From assembly GCF_023101665.1 (NCBI RefSeq), contig NZ_CP082163.1:156948-220947 (forward strand): a DNA stretch of 64,000 bases, given 5' to 3'. The notes under the pieces were generated by a model. It was not told where the DNA came from and searched no databases. It was given only the letters and a program-made list of their open reading frames with translations. The DNA is from Bradyrhizobium sp. 195 (GTDB lineage: Bacteria > Pseudomonadota > Alphaproteobacteria > Rhizobiales > Xanthobacteraceae). Position 1 is the stretch's first letter. Each line of letters begins with the position of its first letter. Shown here piece by piece: positions 54,960 through 62,174 of the stretch. The position numbers were made by a program, and so were the translations under genes.

Positions 54960-55340
54960 ATGAGAGCCATCAGGGCTCTGCTTATACGACACGGCGCCGA
55001 GAGAACGCCGGAGGGCCGTTCGCTGCGGCTCTTGCGAGAGTGGCTATCGCCAGTGCAGTCGGCGCAGTTCGCGGCAAAGGGTTATTTCGAGGTCGTCGGC
55101 GGCGACACGGGCAAGCAATACAGGATCTAACCGGGCGCCATGACGAACGTCTGCGAGATCGACGAAAAGAACCGTCCGACGATCGGGCTGTGTTTCCTGC
55201 CGACGGGCGAGCTGCCGATCGGAGACGTCATGCTCTCCCAGAAGATTGCGCTGGAAAGCTGCGAGAGCCGCGCGCTCGAGGTGGCCAGAAGGTTCACTCC
55301 GACCGGTTTCATGTTCCGGCGAAACCGGCTTCTTGGCTGA
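54960..55340 (+). pseudogene. conserved hypothetical gene split by an in-frame TAA
   Basis: MRAIRALLIRHGAERTPEGR, LRLLREWLSPVQSAQFAAKG and YFEVVGGDTGKQYRI end at TAA (55128-55130). The same frame continues with TNVCEIDEKNRPTIGLCFLP, TGELPIGDVMLSQKIALESC and RRFTPTGFMFRRNRLLG to 55340. From memory, related rhizobial proteins contain both parts as one chain of about 125 residues. A Tyr codon changed to TAA explains it. The second part could be made separately from the ATG at 55140. Confidence 0.65.
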
Positions 55341-55982
55341 GGCGCGCACGAGCTCCGGAAGGTGCGTGCCGACACCTGATCCGGCAATCGAAATCTGGAG
55401 TGGTCCTAGACACGCAGTGGGATGGAGAAAGAGCCAGCTCGAAGAGCGCTTGAGCAATCAGCCGCGGAGCACTTGCAGACAACTTGGTCGTCCCGGCGCA
55501 ACGCTAATACTGCGATGCAATGTACCACAAGTTAGTGCGTATTCCGGCGCGCGAGTGCAAGATGTTTATCCCAACAATGGGAGCTTTTTTTCAAACGGTC
55601 ATTGTGCGATGCACTCGATTCGCAATGGCCCTTCCTAAGCATCACGAGCAATGCACGGCTAGCTGTCGGCCGCAGCCAATCGGTAATCCGAACAACACGC
55701 GATCGAACACGGCTCTCGCTGCATGAATGTTCTCGCTTGTGGCCGGTTGAATTTGATGTTCCCCTGTAGCTCGCGCTCGCCTTACCGGATGGCGGCCTTA
55801 CCGGATGGCGTCCGGTTCTTGATCTTGATCCAGTGCTTGCAACGCCCAGCGACATAGTCCCGGTGCTTTGTCACAAGGCCCATCTGACAGGGTCCCGCGC
55901 GGCTAGCGTTGGCCTCCGCACACCAACGCGGGATCAATGCTGGCACTCACGATTAGGAGTTTCCAAGGTGCGCTGCCGAGGG
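55341..55982. other. 642-bp region without recognisable genes
   Basis: Both strands contain only short featureless frames. A 15-bp unit, CCTTACCGGATGGCG, occurs twice in tandem at about 55780-55811. GC content appears lower here than in the flanks. It may be an old junction between island modules. Confidence 0.5.
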
Positions 55983-56363
55983 TTACAGTCCACCTGGACG
56001 CGCCTCCCAGTACGTCGGCGTCCCGTAGTACTGGTGCGTTCGCGTTTCCCAGGCTCGATCCTGCCACGAGTCATCGCTGAACTCAGGCGCGTCCCTCAGT
56101 TGTTGCTCGGTGATATTGGTTCGAAAACCACCACGCGAGGTGTCATATGTCAGAGCGCCCCAAGGAATGGGGTAATGGCTGTGACCCAATCCAACAAAGC
56201 CGCCAAAACTCATCACGGCATAGGCCACGCGGCCTGACGCCTTGTCGATAATGAGGTGATCAATCTCACCAATATTCTTTCCATCTGCTCCATAAACCTC
56301 GGTTCCCTGAATGTCTTCGCTCGAGATGCATTGATGATCCGGATGGGCTGTTGCGCGGGCCAT
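55983..56363 (-). CDS. PRC-barrel domain protein
   Basis: A 126-residue protein. The PRC-barrel strand pattern is clear: QGTEVYGADGKNIGEIDHLI, IDKASGRVAYAVMSFGG and PIPWGALTYDTSRGGFRTNI. The C-terminal 35 residues (EFSDDSWQDRAWETRTHQYY) are a common appendage in rhizobial stress PRC proteins. Cytoplasmic; partner unknown. Confidence 0.85.
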   Translation of the reverse strand: MARATAHPDHQCISSEDIQGTEVYGADGKNIGEIDHLIIDKASGRVAYAVMSFGGFVGLGHSHYPIPWGALTYDTSRGGFRTNITEQQLRDAPEFSDDSWQDRAWETRTHQYYGTPTYWEARPGGL

Positions 56364-56735
56364 GGCTTCGTCTCCTCAAAGGTAGGTTTTGTCGGCTTAA
56401 CTCGGCCGCTACCAGGACGTTCCTGACTTCGGAGAACATGTCGCAGCGCCGACCACCAATCTATCGTCGCCGATATTGGATCCAACAACCTCCAGCTCCG
56501 AGGACTCATGCCGAAAAGCCTTGCATCACGGCCGCGCGTGTCCATGGCCTGCGCAGCTTTCGGCTCTGGCGAGCAAAGAACTTCGTGTCCGATAGCCGCC
56601 GCGAAAGGGTCTCGTGAGCCGCTAGAGAACCAATCCGGAAGGATTGCCGATTTCAGTGGCTCAGAACGACAACCGCAAACCATAGCAATGGCATGCGCGC
56701 TCGGCGCTACTGCTTCCGTCTCGTCGCTCTCGCGC
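56364..56735. other. intergenic region
   Basis: Holds the promoter candidate for the PRC-barrel gene at 56399-56423. Nothing else is recognised in 372 bp. Confidence 0.5.
56399..56423 (-). promoter_or_regulatory. EcfG-type promoter for the PRC-barrel gene
   Basis: On the minus strand GGAAC (56423-56419), 16 nt, AGTT (56402-56399); GTT core kept. 36 nt from the ATG at 56363. Confidence 0.5.
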
Positions 56736-57593
56736 TCAGATGAAGGGTTTGCCGCCCGTTACAGCGAGCGTCGCACCGGACGTATAGCTCGAGAGCGGAT
56801 CGGCGAGCATGACATAGGCGGTTGCGAGCTCAGCTGGCTGCCCGGCTCGTTTCATCGGCACCTGCGTGCCGAAGTTCTTGACCGTGTCCGACGGCATGGT
56901 GGACGGGATCAGCGGAGTCCAGATCGGGCCCGGCGCGACGGCGTTAACCCGTATGCCCTTTTCGGCAAGCATCTGGGCAAGACCGCCAGTGAAGTTCTGG
57001 ATGGCACCCTTGGTGGTCGCATAGGCCAGCAGGATGGGGTTTGGCATGTCCGCGTTCACGGAAGCGGTGTTAATGATGGCGGACCCCGACTTCATATGCA
57101 CAACGGCCGCCTTGGAGAGATAGAACATCGCATGGATGTTGACCTCGAACGTGCTCTGCCATTCGTCATCGCTGATATCCGCGATATTCTTGAACGTGGC
57201 CTGGTGGGCCGCATTGTTGACGAGGATATCGATCCCGCCTAGCTCATCGACGGCTCGCTTAATGACGGCGCGGCAGTAATCTGGCTTTCGCAGGTCTCCG
57301 GGAAACAAGACAGCTTTGCGGCCCTCCTTCTCGACGAGAGCTTTCACCTCCGCGGCATCTTGATGTTCGTCAAGATAAGAAATGAGCACGTCGGCTCCCT
57401 CGCGGGCATATGCGATTGCCACCGCTCGCCCGATCCCGCTGTCTCCTCCAGTAATGACGGCCTTTTTGCCTGCAAGACGGTCCGATCCCTTGTAGCTTTC
57501 CTCGCCATGGTCCGGACGTGGCTTCATCGCCGACGTCGAACCGGGCATCGGTTGCTGTTGGTTTGGATAAGGCGGGCGCGGATAATCGAGCAT
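56736..57593 (-). CDS. short-chain dehydrogenase of the YghA/GsiB-linked stress type
   Basis: A 285-residue SDR. A Pro/Gln-rich lead (MLDYPRPPYPNQQQPMPGST) precedes KAVITGGDSGIGRAVAIAYA (cofactor site). VNNAAHQATFKNIADISDDE, INTASVNADMPNPILLAYAT (YxxxK) and PGPIWTPLIPSTMPSD follow. This subgroup (long N-terminus, HxATF, IPSTMP) is common in stress loci; the substrate is unknown. GGGAGAATGCC before the ATG fixes the start, though the frame is open 45 codons further upstream. Confidence 0.88.
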   Translation of the reverse strand: MLDYPRPPYPNQQQPMPGSTSAMKPRPDHGEESYKGSDRLAGKKAVITGGDSGIGRAVAIAYAREGADVLISYLDEHQDAAEVKALVEKEGRKAVLFPGDLRKPDYCRAVIKRAVDELGGIDILVNNAAHQATFKNIADISDDEWQSTFEVNIHAMFYLSKAAVVHMKSGSAIINTASVNADMPNPILLAYATTKGAIQNFTGGLAQMLAEKGIRVNAVAPGPIWTPLIPSTMPSDTVKNFGTQVPMKRAGQPAELATAYVMLADPLSSYTSGATLAVTGGKPFI

Positions 57594-57728
57594 GGCATTC
57601 TCCCTACGACTAACGATTAAACGGCGTCTGTGGCGGAAACCCGTTCGCGACGGGCCGGCGTTCTCGTTAGTTTCGAGCGCAATCTTCTGCGCCAGCATCA
57701 CGTCGTCGGGCAAACAAAACACCGACAA
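57594..57728 (-). pseudogene. fragment related to the 55140-55340 gene half
   Basis: The open frame upstream of the SDR reads SVFCLPDDVMLAQKIALETN and ENAGPSRTGFRHRRRLIVS. It matches CFLP...GDVMLSQKIALES of 55140-55340, with the middle and the front missing. It is a truncated copy now in frame with the SDR gene, within its 5' leader. Confidence 0.5.
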
Positions 57729-57756
57729 GGTGTCCCCACTCCGCGATAATTAAGCA

Positions 57757-57781
57757 AACAACTGGCGGGACGCGACGTTCC
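57757..57781 (-). promoter_or_regulatory. EcfG-type promoter candidate for the SDR gene
   Basis: On the minus strand GGAAC (57781-57777), 16 nt, TGTT (57760-57757). About 29 nt before the open frame at 57728 and 164 nt before the SDR start. Confidence 0.45.
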
Positions 57782-57832
57782 TCCGCTCACCGATATCCTT
57801 GCTGTGTCGCTTGCAGCAAAACCGGGTTAGGC

Positions 57833-58903
57833 TCAGCGTTCGCCCTTGCCGTTGCGGTTGGTGAAGCGGGCGTTTCCGAGGCCCGTGCCGATCGTCAGCA
57901 CGCCCCAACGTTTCACGTCCTGCATGGACGGCACCTCTGACAGGCCCTGCACCACGCCGTCGTTATGCATAACGATCGCTGTGTCGTGTTCTCCGATGTG
58001 AGGGATGGCTTCGACCAGAGCCGCTGGCAGGTTAAACTTGCTGCTCTCCCAATTGCCGGGCAGGTTCTGCGCGCCCTTGGCGATCGAGCCGTCGCTCTCG
58101 ATGACGCCAGGACACGCGATGCCGATGAACGGCGCGAGCTTGAATTCTTCGTTCTCCGCTTTCGTGATCAGGTCCTTGAGCATTTTGACGAGACGCTTAA
58201 CTGCTTCCTCGCGGCTCGGTTCGTCGTCGGCATGACGCCATAGTTCGGACTTCCACACGCACGCCTTGCTGAGGTCCGGCGCCTTTTTCCGACGCGTTTC
58301 CACGACGCCACAGCGGATGTTCGAGCCTCCGATGTCGACGGCAAGGATGGAATCGTGAGCTTCGAATATCCAGGAGGGAGCAAGATGGAGCGCGCCGATC
58401 AGACCTGCGTCGTCCGGGTGGCGATGGATCGGTAGCATCTCGATCTTGAAGTTCTCGGCCTTCAGTAGGATTTCGGCGCGCGCGATGGCGAGTTCGCCGA
58501 GCCGGCTATTGCTCAGGCCGCCGCCCACGACGATGCGCTCGGTCTTGTCCCAAGCCTTGGTCTTGAGGAGGCGTCGCGCAACGTGGGCGAGCTCCTGTGC
58601 GTAGTCCTCGATCGCGCTCTGCACGACTGCCCAAGCGTCTGTATCGTCGCCGGCCAGGATGGCGTCGAGTTCTTTCTTGCTGATATCTTCGGAAAGCTCC
58701 TTGCCGAACGGGTCTTCGCCGGACTTGCGCAGCGGCTTCCGCCACTTTTCGAGAGTTTCCCGAAATGCGCCCTTGCTGGCACGATCCCCAAGAAATCCAT
58801 CCTCATCCTTCAGTTCAATGTTGAAGCTGTCGACCTCCACTGACGGGAGGCGGGAGGCGCCGTGAGCGGCGATGCCGGTGGTCGTGGTCGTTTCGTCAGC
58901 CAT
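57833..58903 (-). CDS. ROK-family sugar kinase-like protein with circularly permuted domain order
   Basis: A 356-residue protein. Residues 1-180 hold the usual C-terminal ROK elements (helical segment, then TERIVVGGGLSNSRLGELAI at about 122-141). The ATP-binding DIGGSNIRCGVVE, normally at the very start, is at 190-202. Next come IGIACPGVIESDGSI and NLPGNWESSKFNLPAALVEA, and the chain ends just after LTIGTGLGNARF. The zinc-binding CxCGxxGC motif is absent. Kinase activity is uncertain; the phosphate motifs are kept. It stands behind a perfect EcfG-type promoter. Confidence 0.8.
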   Translation of the reverse strand: MADETTTTTGIAAHGASRLPSVEVDSFNIELKDEDGFLGDRASKGAFRETLEKWRKPLRKSGEDPFGKELSEDISKKELDAILAGDDTDAWAVVQSAIEDYAQELAHVARRLLKTKAWDKTERIVVGGGLSNSRLGELAIARAEILLKAENFKIEMLPIHRHPDDAGLIGALHLAPSWIFEAHDSILAVDIGGSNIRCGVVETRRKKAPDLSKACVWKSELWRHADDEPSREEAVKRLVKMLKDLITKAENEEFKLAPFIGIACPGVIESDGSIAKGAQNLPGNWESSKFNLPAALVEAIPHIGEHDTAIVMHNDGVVQGLSEVPSMQDVKRWGVLTIGTGLGNARFTNRNGKGER

Positions 58904-58945
58904 CTTGAGCCCTAGACAAGCCGCCAATAAACTGCGGTTTGCGTC

Positions 58946-58970
58946 AACGATGCTTGAGGTTACCCGTTCC
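58946..58970 (-). promoter_or_regulatory. EcfG-type promoter for the ROK-like gene
   Basis: On the minus strand GGAAC (58970-58966), 16 nt, CGTT (58949-58946). Exact, 43 nt before the ATG at 58903. Confidence 0.7.
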
Positions 58971-59135
58971 TCGCCTGGCTAGACCGGTCTCGCCGGGTGC
59001 AGGATTCGGGGCATGGGCGAGAAACAGGGGTCGCGCCCCTTCGGCTGCCTCCGGCTGTCGCGCGGCATATCGCCCCTCTCCCAGAGAGGCGCGAGGCGTT
59101 TCATATCGAGCCTCCGAGTGCCCTCCTTATGGACA

Positions 59136-59160
59136 GGAACGGTAGCCGGTCAGCGGCGTT
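59136..59160 (+). promoter_or_regulatory. EcfG-type promoter for the DUF892 gene
   Basis: GGAAC 59136-59140, 16 nt, CGTT 59157-59160. Exact, 30 nt before the ATG at 59191. Confidence 0.7.
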
Positions 59161-59190
59161 CCATTGCCATTATTCCAAAGGAGCCGTGAA

Positions 59191-59706
59191 ATGGGACTCT
59201 TCACCAAGGACATAAAATCGATGGAAGACCTGCTGATCCATGGTCTGCAGGACATCTACTACGCTGAGCAGCAGATCATCAAATCGCTGCCCAAGATGAT
59301 CGACAAATCGACCAATCGCGACCTCGTCGCCGGGCTGAAGAACCATCTTGAGGAAACCAACAAGCAGGTCGAACGCCTTCAGAAGGTGTTCGAGAAGCTC
59401 GACAAGCAGCCCAGCGGGACACAGTGTCCGGCGATCGACGGGATCATCAAGGAGGCCGACGAGATCGCCAGCGAAGTTGAGGACAAGGCCGTACTCGATG
59501 CCGCCATCGTCGCTGCCGCTCAGGCCGTAGAGCACTATGAGATCTGCCGCTATGGGACACTGATCGCCTGGGCCGAGCAGCTCGGCCACGACGAGATCGT
59601 GCGCTTCCTCACGACCAACTTGAACGAGGAAAAGGCGGCCAACACCAAGCTCAACACGGTGGCGCTGCGCAAGAGTGTCAATGCAAAGGCTTCGACCGCA
59701 GCCTAA
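59191..59706 (+). CDS. ferritin-like DUF892 (YciE/YciF type) protein
   Basis: A 171-residue four-helix protein. MGLFTKDIKSMEDLLIHGLQ and DIYYAEQQIIKSLPKMIDKS are the family opening; metal-ligand Glu/His positions recur in HLEETNKQ, EADEIASE, AVEHYEICRYGTLIAWAEQL and NLNEEKAAN. AAAGGAG before ATG 59191 excludes the upstream in-frame ATG. It is the intact relative of the frameshifted gene at 2413. Likely a general-stress protein, perhaps di-iron. Confidence 0.88.
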   Translation: MGLFTKDIKSMEDLLIHGLQDIYYAEQQIIKSLPKMIDKSTNRDLVAGLKNHLEETNKQVERLQKVFEKLDKQPSGTQCPAIDGIIKEADEIASEVEDKAVLDAAIVAAAQAVEHYEICRYGTLIAWAEQLGHDEIVRFLTTNLNEEKAANTKLNTVALRKSVNAKASTAA

Positions 59707-59726
59707 TACGCGTCGTACGACCACCC

Positions 59727-60147
59727 TCAGTGGCTTCGCGGAATCGCGGAACCGCCGCCTTTTTGTTCGGTCCGCACCCTCCGCACAGGCCGGATCTTGC
59801 GGCGCACGTACCAGGCCGCCACGGAGATGATCAACCAGGCGAGCGGCGCGCCCATGAAGGCGGCCGCGATGCTGCTGTCCGCCATCAACGAAAAGACGAC
59901 CGCAAAGGCCAACATACCGCGCGCCGAGTGTGGCGCCGGCGGCGTCGACCGCGGCCGCCATTTGCCCCCGGCGCTCGCCGGCGAGGCCCGCCTCGCGCTT
60001 GCGGCGGATTTCGTGCTTCTCGATCAACGTGGCGCTGGCGCAGAAGATCGCCGGAAGAGCAAGGAAAAGGCCGCCGATGAAGGCTCCATAGCCGCTGCTG
60101 ACGAGACCGGTGAAGACGGTCGCGGCGCCGCCGAGCGCAAAGCGTAT
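59727..60147 (-). pseudogene. 5'-truncated, frameshifted small membrane protein gene
   Basis: ALGGATVFTGLVSSGYGAFI, GGLFLALPAIFCASATLIEK and HEIRRKREAGLAGERRGQMA run in one frame from about 60140. MLAFAVVFSLMADSSIAAAF and MGAPLAWLIISVAAWYVRRK continue in another from 59915 to 59727. Together they look like a three-to-four-helix membrane protein, perhaps DUF3147-like. The start is lost at the junction with the ParB fragment. Confidence 0.5.
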
Positions 60148-60159
60148 CCGAGGCCTCGG
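60148..60159. repeat. 12-bp perfect palindrome at a gene junction
   Basis: CCGAGGCCTCGG sits exactly where ParB similarity stops and the membrane-protein fragment begins. It may mark a recombination or deletion junction. Confidence 0.4.
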
Positions 60160-60391
60160 TCAGGATGGCTGGAATGTCGACTTGTTTCAGGGCGGTGAAG
60201 GCCTCGACGCGCCCCTCACCGCATGCCAGGTCGTAGGCGCCGCCCCGTTTGCTCAATGTGACGGGGCGCTTGAGACCGAGCGTGCCGATGCTTCGCACAA
60301 GCTCTTTGAACCTCGCGCGATTCCGGTCACGCGAATTGAGCACCTTGATAGCGGAGATCGGGACGGACACAACCGTACGACCGCGCCTCAT
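60148..60391 (-). pseudogene. truncated ParB/RepB-like nuclease-domain fragment
   Basis: MRRGRTVVSVPISAIKVLNS, RDRNRARFKELVRSIGTLGL and KRPVTLSKRGGAYDLACGEG are the start of a ParB/RepB-type domain. Similarity ends after DIPAILTEAS, at a 12-bp palindrome (60148-60159), where another gene is joined. The ATG overlaps the recombinase stop (ATGA). Serine recombinases followed by ParB-domain genes form a known rhizobial module; here it is cut short. Confidence 0.7.
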
Positions 60392-61914
60392 GCAGCGCTC
60401 CTTTCCTCCCATCCGGCAAAGACTCGGCACAACGCCTCGAGGCCATCGTAGCGGCAGGCTGTAGCAAAGACGGGGCTTGACAGTCGGAGCACCCTCACCT
60501 TCGCCTCGGCAAGGTCGGCCGTGGGCAGCAGGTAATAGGCGACGATCTCGGCATTGGACGCATCCATGCGAACAATGAGCGAGAGATCCGATTGAGCCTT
60601 GCGGTCGGCATGGACCCGCCAGCGGACCCTGTCCGAGATATAGTTCACGGCGCGCGCCGAGCCGAGCGCGATGCGGCAATCATCGTTCACACAAAGAAAG
60701 CCGTCCAGGCCGATCATTGCTCGGCCACCCAGCCTATTAACACGCTCGACAATTTCGCCGGCAAGCTGGGCAAGAAGTGCCCTATATTTATCTGCCGCTT
60801 CGGCGAGGCGCTGGCGTGGCTCAGGCTGATACCCGACGAGTTCGTAGGCAGCCACTAGGGAGCCAAAGCGACGCCGGTAGCTTTCCGCCGATAGGATATC
60901 GTCGGCAGAAGCGATAATGGCAGTCGTCAGATGTCCTTTCTCGCGCCCAAGGGCGGCAAGGCGATCAATGGCTTCCTGATCGGTTCGTTGCTGCCGGCGC
61001 GAGCACATCATCTCCTGTGCCTTGGTAAAGAGCTCGGGCGCAATCACGGGTGGAAAGGCCTCGTCATGCCTGATCCACATATCGCGCGGATTGACGACGC
61101 GGCGCTGTTTCAGCTTGTAGGATGAACGGTTGTAAATAAGGCTACCGATGTAGGCCTCGTTCCCCAGGATCTTGCCGACGGTCTCACCGTTCCAACGCAG
61201 GCCACGCGTCGTCCTGATCTGCTCGGCGTTTAGCTCGGAGGCGATCTCGCCGAGGTATTTTCCTTCGGACACGAACGAGGTGAAGATGCGCCGGACAGTC
61301 TCGACCTCCGGATCCGGGCCGTGAATGATCTTGATGCGGTCGGTCTGGAGATACTTCTTCTGGCCGTATTCAAGCGTCGTTCTTACCACTCCGGCCTCGT
61401 CTATCAATTGGCGCCTCAGACCATAGCCGGGCATACCGCCGCGCCAAAAGCCCATGCGAGTGACGCGCGACTGACCGAGGAAGACTTTCTTGGAAAGCTG
61501 CCGGCTGAAGTCGGCGGCATTGAACCGTTTGTTGTTCTTGAGCATGAACGAAGTGAGGCTGCCGTCGTTTTCAAACTCATCCGCGCAGTAATGCACGGTT
61601 ATGCCGGCCCGCTGGCACATGAATTCGTAGTAGGCGCTCTCGTCGAGATTCTGAAAGCGGCCCCAGCGCGTAACGTCGTAGACGAGGACGCAATCAAATT
61701 CTGCGTGCCCCGATTCGACATCTGCAATCAAAGCCTTGAGACCGTCGCGCCAGTGAATGGCAAGGCCGCTAAGGCCTTCATCGGCATAGGTGCGAACGAT
61801 AGTGATGTTGCGTTCTCTGGCGTAGGCCGAGATCACGTCCGCTTGGTTTGCCGTCGAGTAGCGCTGGCTGTCCCGGGACATACGTACATATTGTGCCGCC
61901 CGGGTGGGTAGCAT
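60388..61914 (-). CDS. large serine recombinase
   Basis: A 508-residue site-specific recombinase. The resolvase domain comes first: AAQYVRMSRDSQRYSTANQA (catalytic Ser in RMS), EGLSGLAIHWRDGLKALIAD, and DVTRWGRFQNLDESAYYEF. The recombinase domain follows (TEYGQ-like LEYGQKKYLQTDRIKIIHGP, LRWNGETVGKILGNEAYIGS). There is no clear Cys zinc ribbon. The ATG at 61914 is chosen; a TTG at 62016 would add 34 residues and no site is marked by a good Shine-Dalgarno. It is a second recombinase in the island and may belong to a nested element. Confidence 0.88.
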   Translation of the reverse strand: MLPTRAAQYVRMSRDSQRYSTANQADVISAYARERNITIVRTYADEGLSGLAIHWRDGLKALIADVESGHAEFDCVLVYDVTRWGRFQNLDESAYYEFMCQRAGITVHYCADEFENDGSLTSFMLKNNKRFNAADFSRQLSKKVFLGQSRVTRMGFWRGGMPGYGLRRQLIDEAGVVRTTLEYGQKKYLQTDRIKIIHGPDPEVETVRRIFTSFVSEGKYLGEIASELNAEQIRTTRGLRWNGETVGKILGNEAYIGSLIYNRSSYKLKQRRVVNPRDMWIRHDEAFPPVIAPELFTKAQEMMCSRRQQRTDQEAIDRLAALGREKGHLTTAIIASADDILSAESYRRRFGSLVAAYELVGYQPEPRQRLAEAADKYRALLAQLAGEIVERVNRLGGRAMIGLDGFLCVNDDCRIALGSARAVNYISDRVRWRVHADRKAQSDLSLIVRMDASNAEIVAYYLLPTADLAEAKVRVLRLSSPVFATACRYDGLEALCRVFAGWEERSAA

Positions 61915-62174
61915 GGAACGACCGGACGCAATCGGTATCTCGTAGGACACGACCGCACCTCGCCGCGGATCGAGCAGAGCCGACCCAGCCTGAGGATAAG
62001 CGGCAATACCAATCAAGCCGTTTACGCGACCGCCGCGAGTTGAAGCTTAGATGACTCAAAGTAAGGAGGACATGACAGCCCGCGCGCTGTGCGCAAGTGG
62101 GCCAGCTCACATTTCGACACGCACAATCTATGATATAGGTTGGCCTTTTGGCGCACTTTGGGGGATGGTGTGCG

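Noticed and set aside
55780..55811. CRISPR-like repeat
   Set aside because: Only two adjacent 15-bp units with no spacers; a simple tandem duplication. No CRISPR array or cas gene was seen in the window.
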